In this document: positions 1 through 11,746 of the stretch, piece by piece
Position numbering within the stretch: position 1 is the first letter of the stretch
Layout of the letters: the number at the start of each line of letters is the position of its first letter
Origin: Micropterix aruncella
Lineage: Eukaryota > Arthropoda > Insecta > Lepidoptera > Micropterigidae
Length of the DNA: 64,000 nucleotides
Direction of reading: 5' to 3'
Assembly (NCBI GenBank): GCA_944548615.1
Contig: OX155965.1
Location: forward strand, 24,170,946 to 24,234,945
The notes under the pieces: model-generated
The model's database searches: none
The model's input: the letters and a program-made list of their open reading frames with translations, nothing else
What the model was told of the DNA's origin: nothing
Position numbers and translations under genes: made by a program

Positions 1-243
1 GTAAGCGGTTGCAATTTTAATGGAATAAACGTCGTCATACGGAAATCGGCCTTTACTTTCGTACCTACCGGACAAGTAGTGCAAAAGCCTTGGATTCGTC
101 GGCAGTCGAGCGGCGGTTTCGGTGCTCTAACCTATGGAAATGAACCCCAGTAAAAAATAAAAACTATCGAAACTATACAGTCCAACGTGTTTGCCGGGGT
201 TGCTGCGAAAAGCGGCGATAATCGAGGTATTCGCGCATAGATA
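1..243. other. Unassigned sequence left of the first LINE
   Basis: No convincing coding frame, repeat or exon was seen. It precedes the point (about 265) where endonuclease-type LINE coding sequence begins, so it is probably host intron or an older element. Confidence 0.3.
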
Positions 244-264
244 GTGCGAATATCGCGACCAGGA

Positions 265-2588
265 TCTATGTTTGTAGACAAATCATCTCTTTGCGGTTTA
301 AAGCAATACAACAGTATCACCAACAGAAATGGCCGCATACTAGATCTCATATTAAGTACGGAATCGGTAAACGTTGTTAGATCTGAACATCCCCTTGTAA
401 AGGAGGATGCTCATCATCCTTCTTTAGAAATAATATTTCGCTGTCGTAAGCCTCAGACTCTCCGGGATGCTCTTTGCCCAAAATTTCTTTACCACAAAGG
501 GGATTATTCAAACATCACTGCACGCCTTGCGACCGTCGATTGGGAGACTTTGCTCAATAACTGTTCTTTAGAGGATGCATTAGATAATTTCTACCAGGTT
601 ATTAACGTTGCCATTGAACAATTCGTCCCTCTTCGCAAACCTTCCAGAAATAGCCATCCGCTCTGGTTTTCTTTACCTTTAATAAAAATAATGAAGGAAA
701 AGTCTAAATACCATAAGAAATGGAAAAAATTCCATAATTCTTCCGACTATGACACTTTTTGTATGTTACGCGCTCGACAAAGACGCGTCCAAGCAGAATA
801 TTTTAAGAACTTTATAAATCAATGCCAATGTGATATAACCCGTTCCCCGGAAAAGTTCTGGCTGTATGTGAAGAAACTTCAGAAGAATGATAGAATTCCG
901 CAACATATGACCTATGACAGCCACTCAATTAGCGGTGGCTCACAAATATCCGAAGCGTTCTCTCAGTATTTTGAATCCGTGTTTGCGGATATCCCAACTT
1001 CCGCATCTTCATCACATTTTATGACGTCCAGCAATATTTCCCCAATAGCGACTATTAGCAGCATCGATACAAATGAGGCATTAATTTATAAGTACCTTAA
1101 AGCAGTTGACAAGAAGAAAAGTGCAGGCAGCGACTCGATTCCTCCCTGCTTTATCGCTAACTGTGCTACACAACTTGCAAAACCTGTCAGCATGTTATTC
1201 ACAAGATCTGTCGACGAAGGACAATTTCCCGGTAAATGGAAGGAAGCCCATATCATACCAATTCATAAGGGTGGATGCAAATCGAAAGTCGAACATTACC
1301 GACCAATCTCCATCTTACCTACTCTAAGCAAGGTTTTCGAAAAGGTCGTCTTCGACCAAGTTTATCCTGTTATTTCCTCGTCTCTTTCCCAACAGCAACA
1401 TGGGTTTACACAGCGACGCTCTGTTTTGACCAATCTGTGTGAATTCACAGACTATGTATCTTGCCAAATGGATAATCGCTCTCAGGTCGATGTTATATAT
1501 ACCGATTTTAGCAAGGCATTTGATCGAGTTGATCATGCGATTCTAATCTGCAAACTCGGCAATATCGGTATACATGGTGACTTACTGCGTTGGTTTACTT
1601 CGTATGTCAGCAATCGTCATCAAGCTGTTGTCATCGGGGGGCATAAATCGAATTTTATATCGGTCCCATCTGGGGTACCGCAGGGGTCTCATTTAGGACC
1701 ATTGCTCTTCAATATCTTCATCAACGACGTAGGCAATTGTTTCTCCAATAGTTTTCACATCTCCTATGCTGACGACTTAAAAATTTACCAGTGTAAATAG
1801 CATCGAGGATAGCGTCTCCATCCAAAGAGACCTCGACCGGTTCTACGACTATTGTGTTAGGAATAAGTTAACATTAAATATTTCAAAATGTCAAAAAATC
1901 ACTTTCACAAGGAAAAACAATAAAATAAATTTCATTTATAAACTTAATCATATTCCCCTAAGTGAAAAGAGTGAGGTGCGCGATCTGGGTATTAGATAAT
2001 AAACTGCTGTTTGATAAACACATTGACTATGCTACCGGAAAAGCTCATAAAATGTTAGGATTCATCCAGCGAGTGTGTAAACCGTTTAGCGATGTAAGAA
2101 CTCTTAAGATTTTATACTTCTCCTATGTACGCAGCATTCTCGAATACGGATCTATCATTTGGTCGCCTCAATATACAGTCTATAAAAATAGAGTTGAGAG
2201 ACTCCAGAAGTACTTCATGAGACATCTTGATTTTAAATCGTTTCAAACCTCCGAAAGTTACTCAGAGAGACTTAACCGTCATAACATGGACTCACTCGAG
2301 GATAGGCGCCTCCAATACGATATACGTTTTCTGTACAATATTATTAATAATAAAATAGACAGTCCCTATTCTGTTGGCAGAATCTCCTACCGAATCCCAA
2401 ACAATAAGACCAGGGCTCGCGATTTATTTTATCTACCGAGAGTCAATACCAATTATGGTCAAAATATGTATTTTTATAGAGCACCTCGATCATATAACCT
2501 CAACTTTCAATGTTTGGATATTTTTAATTTATCTTCAAATACTTGCTTCGAAGAAATTAGAAATACGATAAACAGCCTTCGGGTTTGA
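265..2588 (+). pseudogene. LINE ORF2: endonuclease end + reverse transcriptase, frameshifted
   Basis: Two long open stretches (to 1800 and from 1962) belong to one former protein. The first shows the end of an endonuclease domain, then RT motifs in order: HYRPIS (near 1295), QHGF (near 1398), the metal-binding block ending in TDFSKAFD (near 1503), GVPQGS (near 1673) and the YADD catalytic box at 1765-1776. Coding similarity jumps to another frame near 1790 and again near 1990, where the DLGI/LDNKLLFDKHIDYA block is split; the bridge 1800-1985 is still recognisable in the third frame. The second stretch is the usual C-terminal part with LEYGSIIWSP and a carboxy tail. Two frameshifts mean it cannot make an intact polymerase; it is a relic of a Jockey/CR1-type element. 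Confidence 0.85.
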
Positions 2589-2719
2589 TTGGTATTTCTT
2601 CGTCCGTTGGGTACTTAGGCTGTGGCAATCGCCACTACACTATAACAATGCTTTCTAGTCAGTATAATATTTTCTACAAAAGTTCATATGTATATTAACA
2701 TTATAAATACATTGTGATG

Positions 2720-2925
<206 letters not shown>

Positions 2926-3245
2926 TAACTATATTTTTACATTTTATCATTACCGTATCGTATTATTTATATTAATTCATTGTTTGTGCACGTGTATGTA
3001 TGTATATATGTATGTACGTTATATATCATCATATATCATACATCTACATAACTCATAATATGGCTTCCCTATCCCTTTCCCCTTAATTAAACCTGCATTT
3101 GTTTTATTGCTCATTGCGCTGTAACAATAGAATTAATTTAATTGTGAAAACTTTTAATTGGCCTTAGATGTATATATTATGTGTTAGTATTAAGTATAAA
3201 ACGCTGTAAGTTTTCTGAAAAATAAAAATAAAATAAAATAAAATA

Positions 3246-3539
3246 GTGATCATTCTATCTCCTGTGAGGTGAGCGTAGAAAACTTGGGACTAAAACAGTC
3301 CACTGTATAGTTACGCCACTCGCCCCTAAACCCCTAGAGCCCCAATTGGCCGATATCGGCCACAACACGATTCAGCGTGATGGCCCCGTTTTAATTTTAT
3401 TTGTTTTATTTTATTATGTTAATATGTTTGGTGAGACAGTGTCATAATTCAATTTTTTTACTAATTTTTACTAAAATTTTTTGGGACATCAACTTGTCAA
3501 TCGGCTGAGGGGCCGAGGCCTGAAGGGTTAAGAAGCCAA
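3246..3539. repeat. SLR-like fragment and unassigned spacer
   Basis: The first ~90 bases (CTCCTGTGAGGTGAGCGTAG and on) match the 3' part of the SLR family read in reverse. The remainder is AT-rich with no gene signal. Confidence 0.5.
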
Positions 3540-3880
3540 CGCCCAGTTGGTGGTGTTGACTACAACGGGTGAACCTATCACCCCAGGAAGTTTTAATGAT
3601 GATGATCATTCTGTCTCCCGTGAGGTGAGCGTAGATGATTTAGAGATAATACAAATCTACCCTCTAGCTAAGCCAACGGACCCATCAGAGGCCAATGCCT
3701 TACGGCAAGGCACCGGGAGAGGTAACCAGCGGGCAGCCTCGCCCCTTGACTTTTGGAAGGATTCTTCATCTGGAATTAACCATCAGGATACCTTTAACCT
3801 CCCGACTGGTTATGGGTCTGAGGTCGCTTGCGTGACCTCTACCCGCCGTATATTCAGCGGTGATACAATTTAAATCCATC
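3540..3880 (-). repeat. SLR family fragment, reverse orientation
   Basis: Matches the segment at 35155-35465 and, reversed, the tails at 36500-36670 and 41780-41940: same GTTGACTACAACGGGTGA start and CCCGTGAGGTGAGCG block. A 108-codon open frame here recurs in diverged form in another copy and is not taken as a gene. Confidence 0.75.
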
Positions 3881-4042
3881 TAGGCGTCTTCAAAATGTAT
3901 ATTATTATATCGTTCGTAATATTTTTCCTCTGCCGGGAAAGTAATGGTGTGTCACGAATGAAAAGCATAAAATTTATCGGGCCAGGGCAAAAATAGTTTG
4001 GAAAAAGTTGGTACAAATGTTATCATTGTGTCTTCGTTCCAG

Positions 4043-4344
4043 CATCTGCATGCCTGGCGGGCGTGATTGAAGACTGCAGTTCCAGCAGCCCCCCTCAGAA
4101 TCCCATCGTCACGCAACCGCTCTCCGACTCGGACGATCCTCAAGTCAACCAGATCAAACAGCCAGGTGCTAAATTACGTTCGCATTTCTGCCCTGGAGGC
4201 AACTTCGAATCGGACTCCTTCAATGAGAACTTCTCGCCCACTCGACCGCCCAACGCGAGAAGGAAGCGCAAATTCAAAAAGATGGCCATCGATTGCTCGA
4301 GCGGTAATTTGCCATCGTCGGCTAGCGAAATGCTTGATATCCAG
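4043..4344 (+). CDS. GPATCH2-like protein, internal exon (first in window)
   Basis: Internal exon between acceptor TTCGTTCCAG and donor CAG|GTGGGT. The first two bases finish a codon, then 100 codons follow, ending in phase 0. The product has an acidic SDSDD stretch, then a basic cluster RRKRKFKKMAID. From knowledge of the family, vertebrate GPATCH2 has the same order: a DSDD stretch, then an arginine-rich block ending in KRMAVD. GPATCH2 is a nuclear RNA-processing-associated protein, so a nuclear role is inferred. Codon use and GC content rise sharply above the flanking intron, which supports a real exon. No earlier exon is visible in 1-4042, so the start codon lies to the left. The family assignment rests on this block and on the acidic serine block in the third exon. 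Confidence 0.75.
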
Positions 4345-4345
4345 G
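4345..4345 (+). other. 5' splice site of a 16.6 kb intron
   Basis: CAG|GTGGGT donor. The next compatible acceptor is at 20941. The intron length comes mainly from the LTR element with its nested P element, a LINE tail and two MITEs. Confidence 0.7.
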
Positions 4346-4359
4346 TGGGTGGAATTTGT

Positions 4360-4466
4360 TTTTTACTAACTGCCCAACAAAAAGGAGTGCAATGTGTTCA
4401 GGGTTTATGTATGTTTTCCGTTTTTTTATTCCACCATAACTTCCAAACGCTTTAAACCGATTTAGA
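4360..4466 (+). repeat. Dispersed repeat family D, copy 1
   Basis: Shares the ACTGCCCAACAAAAAAGGAG ... TATGTTTTCCGT ... CCACCATAACTTC ... AAACCGATTTAGAAG pattern with 45385-45465, 46171-46285 and 63762-63845. It starts only ~15 bases after the exon donor. Confidence 0.7.
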
Positions 4467-4467
4467 A

Positions 4468-5300
4468 GTGTACATTACATTACATTACATTTTCATCGTG
4501 TCCAATTGACGGCTAAAGACCACTCTTGGACGTGTCAAAATAATTGTGCTAGGTAGTAAGTCTCGTTACTACTCTTTACTGAACATACATAGGTAGTCAA
4601 GAATTAACTACTAGATTGTCAAACTATAAATATAAATAATCAAAATAGAAGCCTAATATTTGAAGTAGTTAGTAATTTGAAAAGATACGTAGTAAAATTA
4701 TTCATCGTAGTATTCAAATTGTCAGTAAAATGTTAAATAATCAAATTAAATCTACGTTATGCATTTTAAACAAAAAGTACATATATAAGACCATATAAAA
4801 TAATCAGACAATAAGGCTCTACTTTTTTTAATAATTTAAATAGGCAAAATGTTTGAAAAATCATGGCCCTCAAATTCGGCCCGATTATAGAAAGGGTGGC
4901 CTATCAGCATCTCCTTGATGTTTATTTTTTAAATTTTATGTCCTCCAGCTGTTTAAATTTTGTAGGGAGTAGATTATAAAATTTAATGCTAAGATACAAG
5001 TAGCTTTTCTGTACTTTTGCCAGTCGTATTCGGGGTACGCATAAAAGGGAGCTACCGCGGGTATGATGCGAGTGTATGTCTGAATTAATTGCAGTTTCTG
5101 CGAGGTGCTGTCTAGCATACATTAAACACTGGTATATGAACGCCGAATACATAGTCATTACCCTTGCCTTGCTGAAATATTCTTTGCATGAGGTCCTAGT
5201 CGTTACCTGATACATGCTGCGCAGTGCTCTCTTTTGCAAAAGAAAGATTCTTTTACTGGTTGCGGCATTTCCCCAAAACAGTAGTCCATAAGTCATTAAT
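4468..5300 (-). mobile_element. LINE-B 3' end, reverse orientation
   Basis: 5'-truncated LINE tail. On the minus strand it runs from C-terminal RT coding sequence through a ~430-base untranslated region to a (TGTAA)n end at 4472-4491. Almost the same 3' region, forward, is at 57770-58264, and a coding fragment of the same family at 47595-47745. Confidence 0.82.
4922..5296 (-). pseudogene. LINE-B reverse transcriptase C-terminal remnant
   Basis: A 124-codon open frame on the minus strand begins with TYGLLFWGN followed by KRALRSMY, the motif pair (GLLFWG, then Q-K-R-A-L-R) that marks the region downstream of the polymerase core in Jockey-like LINE proteins. All catalytic RT motifs are missing, so this is only the carboxy-terminal end. 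The frame ends near FKQLEDIKF, which is repeated in the forward copy at 57785-57815. It lies inside the long GPATCH2-like intron, opposite to the gene. I see no reason to think it is expressed. Confidence 0.8.
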
Positions 5301-5421
5301 GAGTTATGTTAGAATCTCTGTATGGTATTGTTAGAATCTTTATGTCTTTCCGAGTATTTATTTAGAATCTTTAGACAGTTCCCGAAGTCTCCGCCATAAG
5401 GACGCGCAAGTTGTAAGGATT

Positions 5422-5443
5422 GTTTGGTGATAAATCACCAAAC
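5422..5443. repeat. 22-bp palindrome
   Basis: GTTTGGTGAT / ATCACCAAAC arms separated by two bases. Confidence 0.8.
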
Positions 5444-5471
5444 CTCCAGTTCCACCATTACTGATCTACCT

Positions 5472-5524
5472 GAAAGTAGTTTATACCAAAACCTTAGCCA
5501 TAAGGTTTGGTATAAACTACTTTC
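5472..5524. repeat. Compact hairpin: 24-25 bp arms, 4-base loop
   Basis: Arms 5472-5496 and 5501-5524 are complementary except for one extra A; the loop is GCCA. It stands just outside the left LTR. Confidence 0.9.
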
Positions 5525-6200
5525 TTAGAAAAAAAATCTTAATATCCGAAAGTTGCACGTAAAAACGGCTTTTCCTTTGTAACAGAAATTCCTTTTTTTT
5601 GCGCTTGTGTCCCGAATTATCATTAAAGGTTACTTCTCAGGGTTTTCTATAACCTTTTTCTGTTCCGAAAATGTTGTTTATTGTTGCTTTTTGAAATCAT
5701 CCAAAAATTTTCCTTAACAGCTGTCAGATGACATTAATGTTGCTATTATGGAGATATATTTATTAAAAGATAAATAAATAAATAAATGAATGACAACTAA
5801 AAATTATAATATTAATTAAAAAGAAAACTTACATAAAATTTAACTTTGATTAAAAAAAAATTGGAAGTAAATCTACACTCTTTGCCATAGAGTAGAGACA
5901 TTCGTGTTTCTGGCAATAATGAGTTGTCAAACGTGTTCGGTTAGACTCATTTCCTGTTTTAACAATGGCGGGGCAGGTGCTGTTGCTCCGCCGAGGGAGG
6001 CAGAAAGTAGATTAAACAAGAAAGCCGTAAATTAACCGCCTGGCGGTAAAATTTGTGATGTGAAGTGTGTGTGATTTATCTGGTAAGCATTTTAATTTCA
6101 TTTTGGGTAGCTTTTCCCGTAGGATCCTCGAGATTTTAACGGATTTTTCTATTGATCGCAGCTGTCGGCACCTCTGGTTTTTTTGAATAATTACTGCTGC

Positions 6201-6208
6201 TATATAAG
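6201..6208 (+). promoter_or_regulatory. TATA-like box in 5' LTR (same at 18186-18193)
   Basis: TATATAAG lies ~150 bases upstream of AATAAA, a plausible U3 promoter arrangement for element transcription. Inferred from spacing only. Confidence 0.5.
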
Positions 6209-6350
6209 TGACGAAATCGTCGCTAAATGTGACGGGAATTGCCTCCACGTCAAGGAATTTACATTCATTTCTGGAATTCTGTTATTTTTATTTGGATGAG
6301 CACATGTGACACGCCAATAAGCGGAATTTGAAGAAGGGTGCCTGCGGGCG

Positions 6351-6356
6351 AATAAA
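6351..6356 (+). promoter_or_regulatory. Polyadenylation signal in LTR (same at 18336-18341)
   Basis: AATAAA inside the LTR; in the 3' copy it would serve to end the genomic transcript. Confidence 0.5.
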
Positions 6357-6663
6357 CACGGATACTTTACATACTCTCGTGTTTCTTTTTGTGCTGTAGT
6401 CTTTTGTGTGTCTGAGGAAAAGGGTTTTCTGAGGGCCAAACCCAATGCTCATTAATATTTGGCCCACTCTCTGAGATAGTTTTTTGAGGTTAATTTTTTT
6501 CTTTTTCAAAATTTCTTTCGGGTATCTTTTTTTTTTAATATAATTAGTTTCCTTCTTTTTCTTTAAAAGGAGGTGGCGTCCTTTTACTTTGATTCTTTTG
6601 GGTTTTGGTAGTTTCTACCGTGTTTCTTCCAAACACGGAAATTAGTATTTTGCGGTTATAAAA

Positions 6664-6682
6664 TTAGCGCTCCAACGTTAGG
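6664..6682 (+). other. Candidate tRNA primer-binding site
   Basis: Directly after the 5' LTR, TAGCGCTCCAACGTTAGGC resembles primer-binding sites of the lysine-tRNA type but with mismatches, including lack of a perfect TGG start. The assignment is tentative. Confidence 0.35.
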
Positions 6683-6958
6683 CTTATAAATTGGATTTTG
6701 GCTTTTAGGGTATTCTTTTCCTCAGCCATTGAAGCACGATTTTTTAAGCACTTTGTTCAAAAATTGTATAAAAAAAATTAGAAGCATTTTTTTTGTTTTT
6801 ATATAATTTTTATTCATAGCGATTACCGTGAAAGAGGCTTGTAAGCACCGTCTTGTTGTTTTTGTATTTAGAAGCAACTTTTGTCATTGAATTAAGCGGT
6901 ATTGTGTACTTGCAGTTTTGTCGGCATTAACAGCATTTTTTGTAATTTAAAGCGGTTA

Positions 6959-6965
6959 CCGTGAA
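6959..6965. repeat. Left target duplication of the P element
   Basis: CCGTGAA, repeated at 11907-11913. Confidence 0.9.
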
Positions 6966-6990
6966 CATTGATTTTATAGTGTAATAGATA
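6966..6990. repeat. P element left terminal inverted repeat
   Basis: Pairs with 11882-11906; about 25 bp near-perfect, with weaker similarity for a further ~25 bp (AAAATGG block). Confidence 0.9.
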
Positions 6991-6999
6991 GCACCATCT

Positions 7000-8214
7000 C
7001 ATACAAGAAAATGGCAGCATATTTCTCGCCGTCACTACGCAGATGGCACTGGTAGTGCTGACGTCGAAAAGTATAGGAATTTATTTGGATATCTATATTA
7101 ACATTGATAATTAAGTTTTAATTATAAAGGATCGATTGATTCTAAAAACCCAATAATTCAAGCAGTTTCAACGAAATTAGTATTCAATTATTAGCGCTAT
7201 CTATTGCATTTCCTTCTACGCTACAAATCACATGTTCAATGAAGAAAATAATAGATGGCGTGCTATTTCAGGCTACGCCTTTCCAACAATTAGCGCGCGC
7301 TTCAAACGGGTCGCTTGGAGCCGAAAGTAGACAGGTGTGCTATAGATGTTTATACCGTATATTGATGGAGATGCGAGAAATAGGGAGTGACCACGCGCTC
7401 GCCAATCGACTAGTCGATTACGGATAGCACTCACTCGACTCGACATTGTAAATTGTTGTACATTGTAATTGTTGACATTGTAACAGTTTACTGACATACA
7501 CGCTCAATTACGTCGTCTTCTCGTAAGGATGTCAACCAACGTCGCTCCGCCTCCCATAATTTCTTGCGCAGGAAAGAGAAGATATGAGTGCTGTGCGGCG
7601 ATGCTGTATTTTGCCATCTCATAGATGAATAAAAACACTCCCTGTCAGTGGCGGCGACAAAAATCTAGTGTAGTAAAGAGAAGCTTAAAATTATTTTTTA
7701 AAACATAAGAAATGTATATACATTTATAAAAATGTTTATTGGTTTGTAACCATTTGACCCCTATATGCCATAAAGGTAAGAAATAAAAAAAATAGTTCAT
7801 GATGTTTTAAACGTGTTTATTTTAATCACATTTTAGAATATCTACAAAATAATATTCTAATTAAGGCTCTTATAAGGCCGCCATTATTTTTTTGCCGAAA
7901 ATTATTCAAATCAACAAATTATATCTACTCGATCTTCAGTGTTCACGATAAAATAGGACAAGCAATGTAGTTTTATATGATTGGATGTATGCCTAAGGTT
8001 TATTTTAGTGGAAAATACAAAGGTACAGGAAGATGTAATTTTGATAACAGAAATACAATTCTGTTCTCAAAAAATACAGCTTCCATTGAGCAATAATAAC
8101 TAAAACCTCAGACGTAGGTAGAATCATAGAATCTGGTCTAAGCGCAGTCAGCTAGTATTCGACTAGACTGTATTCAGATCGCCCGCTTGGAGGATCCAAA
8201 CCCTTAAGTATCCG
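7000..8214. other. P element 3' non-coding part
   Basis: Holds short ACATTGTAA repeats near 7443-7485 and otherwise AT-rich sequence; no coding frame was recognised. Confidence 0.6.
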
Positions 8215-10703
8215 TTATTGCCCTTTTAAAAGAGTGAGCTTGTTGTATAGTTGCCTCTTGGTTTGTTTTACATTTGACTTACAAACTAAATATTTTATCC
8301 GTATATCGACATATTTTTGGATAACGGCCCTTAGCAGATGAAGCAAATGATTACTGCACGGTTCCTGCTCAAATAAATGGGCATGAAGGATCGTGAAAAT
8401 ATCGGATCCGATGAATAATTTTAACGTTTTTGTAACCATATTTATAGGATCGCGATCGGATTTATTACTTTTGTCAAAATTAACCCTTACTACTGATTCT
8501 GCGGCATTACAAATTCGGATTACATCATTTGATGGATAGATAAGTCCACTTCTGTCTTTAAACACAATAAATAAATGAGCTTGTTTAGGTGTGTTTGCGA
8601 CTAATGCTCCCAAGCAATCAGTGCAATTTAGTCTAGATAGTAAATATCTAACAACATACCCGGCAACGTATGCCACAACATGTTGTGAAAATACTGAATG
8701 GAAACCGGCAGGTAAACTCAGATCTTCCTCTTTCAAATTGCTCATGAATTGTTCGTCGACCATATCCACTTGTGATCCTGATCTATAACCCTTCGTTGTC
8801 AAGTTAATATGCTCAGTTGACGACGAACACGTTAACAAAGTTATGTGTTCCAGAGGAGCACAGTTTCCCCTGAAATTCTCTTTTAACTCCATGTGAACCA
8901 AGAGCTTTTTGTAAGTTGCCATAAATTGCAGGGCCGATGGATTATTGTTGAACCCGCCGTGGGACCGTACTACTGAAAAAAATATCTCTAAGTGGTCTTG
9001 GCTTAACTTGTACATTGGTAAAAAATCCAATGTTTTTTCTTGTTTAACGAGCTCGTTGTACAATCCTTTCATGCTGTCTATGCACACGCACAATCCAAGG
9101 AAACCTACTTTATTTCTGGTATTCATGATCGGTGTTTCATTGTCCATCAAAACTAGATGTTCCAAATAAGTTTTTGCATTATCCATGAACGTTAGATACT
9201 TCGTTTCGTTTTTCTCATTGATTGGTGCTTTAAAGTCAATGCCAGGAAACTTTCTTGAATTAAGAATGTCAGTCAGATTGTTCATTGTGTTGATGAAATT
9301 CACTGTTGGTTGTGAGTGAGCAAAATTAAGTATACGTAATTTTTTGTCGCAAAATTCAATAGCGTTCGCAACACTGGCACTTAACAGCTGTATTGCTAGC
9401 TTTACTTTAATTATTTGATTTTGAAAGTTGATGTGTTGTGTCGATAATTTATTTCCCTAGTGAAAATTTTCATTTAGTTGGAGCGTGTTTAATTCTTCAA
9501 AATATTGCCATTTGATTAGGCCGCCGTTATTATCTCTAAGAACCTTTTTACTTTGTAATGTATTTCTGACCAGTTTCACCATGTGACATGGGTCAAAAAA
9601 TACAAAAACTGGTTCTTTTGTTGCAGGATGTTCGAAATAGGTTTTTAGTTGACGTTGGTAGTTAAACGAATAGCCAAGCTCTTGAGCCATGGCTATATTT
9701 ACTGGGCAACCATCAAATGTCATAGATACAACTACCACGCCTACATCGTGGCAATTAGAAAGGCATATCCTTACTAGATTGGCTCTTTGCTCACCTGTTA
9801 CGCCGATTACCAGAAAATATCCTACTGGAATTTTCCACTGCTCGTTAATGGCAACTAAAAGGAACACCAGAGCTTGTTTGCATGGTGCATTGAAACTCCG
9901 GTAACATCAAACCCAGCACCAAAATCTACATATCCTTGGACTGCATTACCGTCAAATTCCTTTAATTGTCGAATCGACATCTCGTCTATTACCAAATTGC
10001 ATAGAATTTTCTTGTCAGAAGACTTGACCTTTTGATCAAGTGCTTTAAAAGCTTCTGCAGTGAAACCTGACGTGGCGTTTATGCATTGGTACCATTTTCT
10101 TATGCTGCTTGTATGTGGTAGACATGTGTTAAAGGTACTACGTACGTAAGAGTAGGCCTTTGGAGAATAGAAATGGAGGGTTAGCGCAAATGTACGCAGT
10201 TCAGGTGGATATTCTCTCCCTTTATGAGTCATCCTTTTCAAAAGAGCTGCTGTAGAAAGCCGGCACACTTCCAGAATATCCACTTGTTCTTGGTTGATCA
10301 GTCTTTTTTGCTTCAGTTCTTTTAATACCTTAGATAAATTGTCAACTTTCTTTTTCAAACGCCGATTAGCAGCGTGTAGTGCCTTGCCCCGCATACGTCG
10401 GCGTTTTGCAATGTCTTTTAAACGGATAATTTCTGTTTTTAACTTTCGTTTCCTTGGAGTGTCGTGTACCAGTCCTGAATTGGAAAGCCCTGCAACCTCC
10501 GACTGTTGACCGGAAAATGGAGATTGTTGTAGAAAAAGCGAAGGTGCAGCGTCGTTTGTTAATCTACGGATTCCATTTTTGGTTTCATACATGTTTGAAT
10601 CCGGAAAATGTACTGAACAGATTCTACTCCAAAAGTTTGGTTCCCAATTGGTCTTCTTTACAGCATCAATCTACTTCATCATATTTGTTTTGTCTTTTGG
10701 AAA
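8215..10703 (-). pseudogene. THAP9/P-element-type transposase, inactivated
   Basis: Read on the minus strand: a partial THAP zinc finger (second half, ICSVHF, after NWEP; the first cysteine pair is not visible and probably lay in an earlier exon before the acceptor near 10704), a coiled basic region with KKKVDNLSKVLKEL, then the RNase H-like catalytic core with IDEMSIR (first Asp), MTFDG (second Asp), an insertion domain, and DHLEIFFS...HGGFNNNPS (catalytic Glu region). The P/THAP9 family cuts and pastes DNA and uses GTP. Lesions seen: a frameshift in the THAP region near 10665, a frameshift near 9870-9885, and one in-frame TAG at 9457-9459, after which the same frame stays open to 8215. It cannot make an active enzyme as it stands. 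Length without lesions is close to the family's usual 750-900 residues. Confidence 0.88.
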
Positions 10704-11576
10704 CCTAAAAGTAAGGTAAGTTTCTAAGTTAATAATAATAATATTATTAAAATTATTTTTTGGTCGGTTTTTAATATAACGTATTCGCACCACCGTATCA
10801 CGTCGAATCCAACGACACCTCATACTTACGTCAAAACCCGTCAAGACGTTCGTTCTCTACGTTCAGACACTCATACATGCATAATATCAGCATATAAAGG
10901 TACGCCCTAAAAACATCTACGCTCCATCTGAAGCAATTGGATAAACCTATGTGAGTGGTCAAAAAGGAATCCCTTATTGGCCTTATTATGGATTATTTAT
11001 CATATTCCATATATACTCTATACTTATATTAACATAAGATTTTTTTACCATTACTACCTATAATTAAAAAAAGTGATTTGTCAATTTTTATAAAAAAATA
11101 TTATCGATTATCGATTTCGCTTTTAAAATATCTCGATTCTCGATTAGTGAACACCAATTGCGACCGTTTGCGGTCGAGCAAGACGAAGGGTGGGGCAGTG
11201 TGTTCCTCATCCGCTTACGTCGCGCTCCTCGCTTCACCCCCGTAATGGATAACTTTTATTTGGTTGAAAAGTAATTCAAAATTGCTTATCGATGATATGT
11301 GACACTAGATTTGTGTTTTGTGTGTTTTCTAGTATCATTTTTACAATGATCGATTGCACATTTAACCATCTTTCTTCTTAAAAACAATAAAAATGCTCTA
11401 CAAATTCCCAACTATACACTTCACAAGCGCTCGCGAACGACTGCGGGCCTTAGCCGGGCGGTCGATGCATTGTTCACACCCGTGTCCACCCGTGTCTACT
11501 GTTCACACTCGCGCGCTCGCGCTCTATTTTATTATTTAATACTCTAACGGCACACGCTTAGGGGCAAACAAAGGGG
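10704..11576. other. P element 5' non-coding part
   Basis: AT-rich; candidate missing first transposase exon not identified. Poly-purine and GC-rich patches (11160-11240, 11430-11530) show no frame. Confidence 0.5.
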
Positions 11577-11746
11577 CAAACACATTATTGGACGCGTCCA
11601 TCAGCCGCGGCTTATGCCTGTGGCTTATGCACGCGATCTGTGTAATGAATTTCTATTGAGCGGTGCACATTATAGGACGTCAGTCGCGGACGACTAGGCA
11701 CACGTTCGTAAGCCGCGGCTTACGGACGCGTCCGATAATATGTTTG
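11577..11746. mobile_element. 170-bp palindromic MITE inside the P element
   Basis: Ends mirror each other: CAAACACATTATTGGACGCG at the left and its near-complement at 11707-11746, both containing GGACGCGTCC and AGCCGCGGCT. No coding capacity. Class not assigned. Confidence 0.8.

Larger units (their letters stand above)
5578..6660 (+). repeat. 5' LTR
   Basis: Begins TGTAACAG and ends GCGGTTATA, so it lacks the usual terminal CA. It contains a TATA-like box, a polyadenylation signal and an inverted repeat CCGTGTTT/AAACACGG at 6618-6638. Confidence 0.95.

Noticed and set aside
6012..6509. Three reverse-strand frames repeated exactly at 17997-18494
   Set aside because: They lie in the two LTRs; the duplication is explained by LTR identity and no domain is present.
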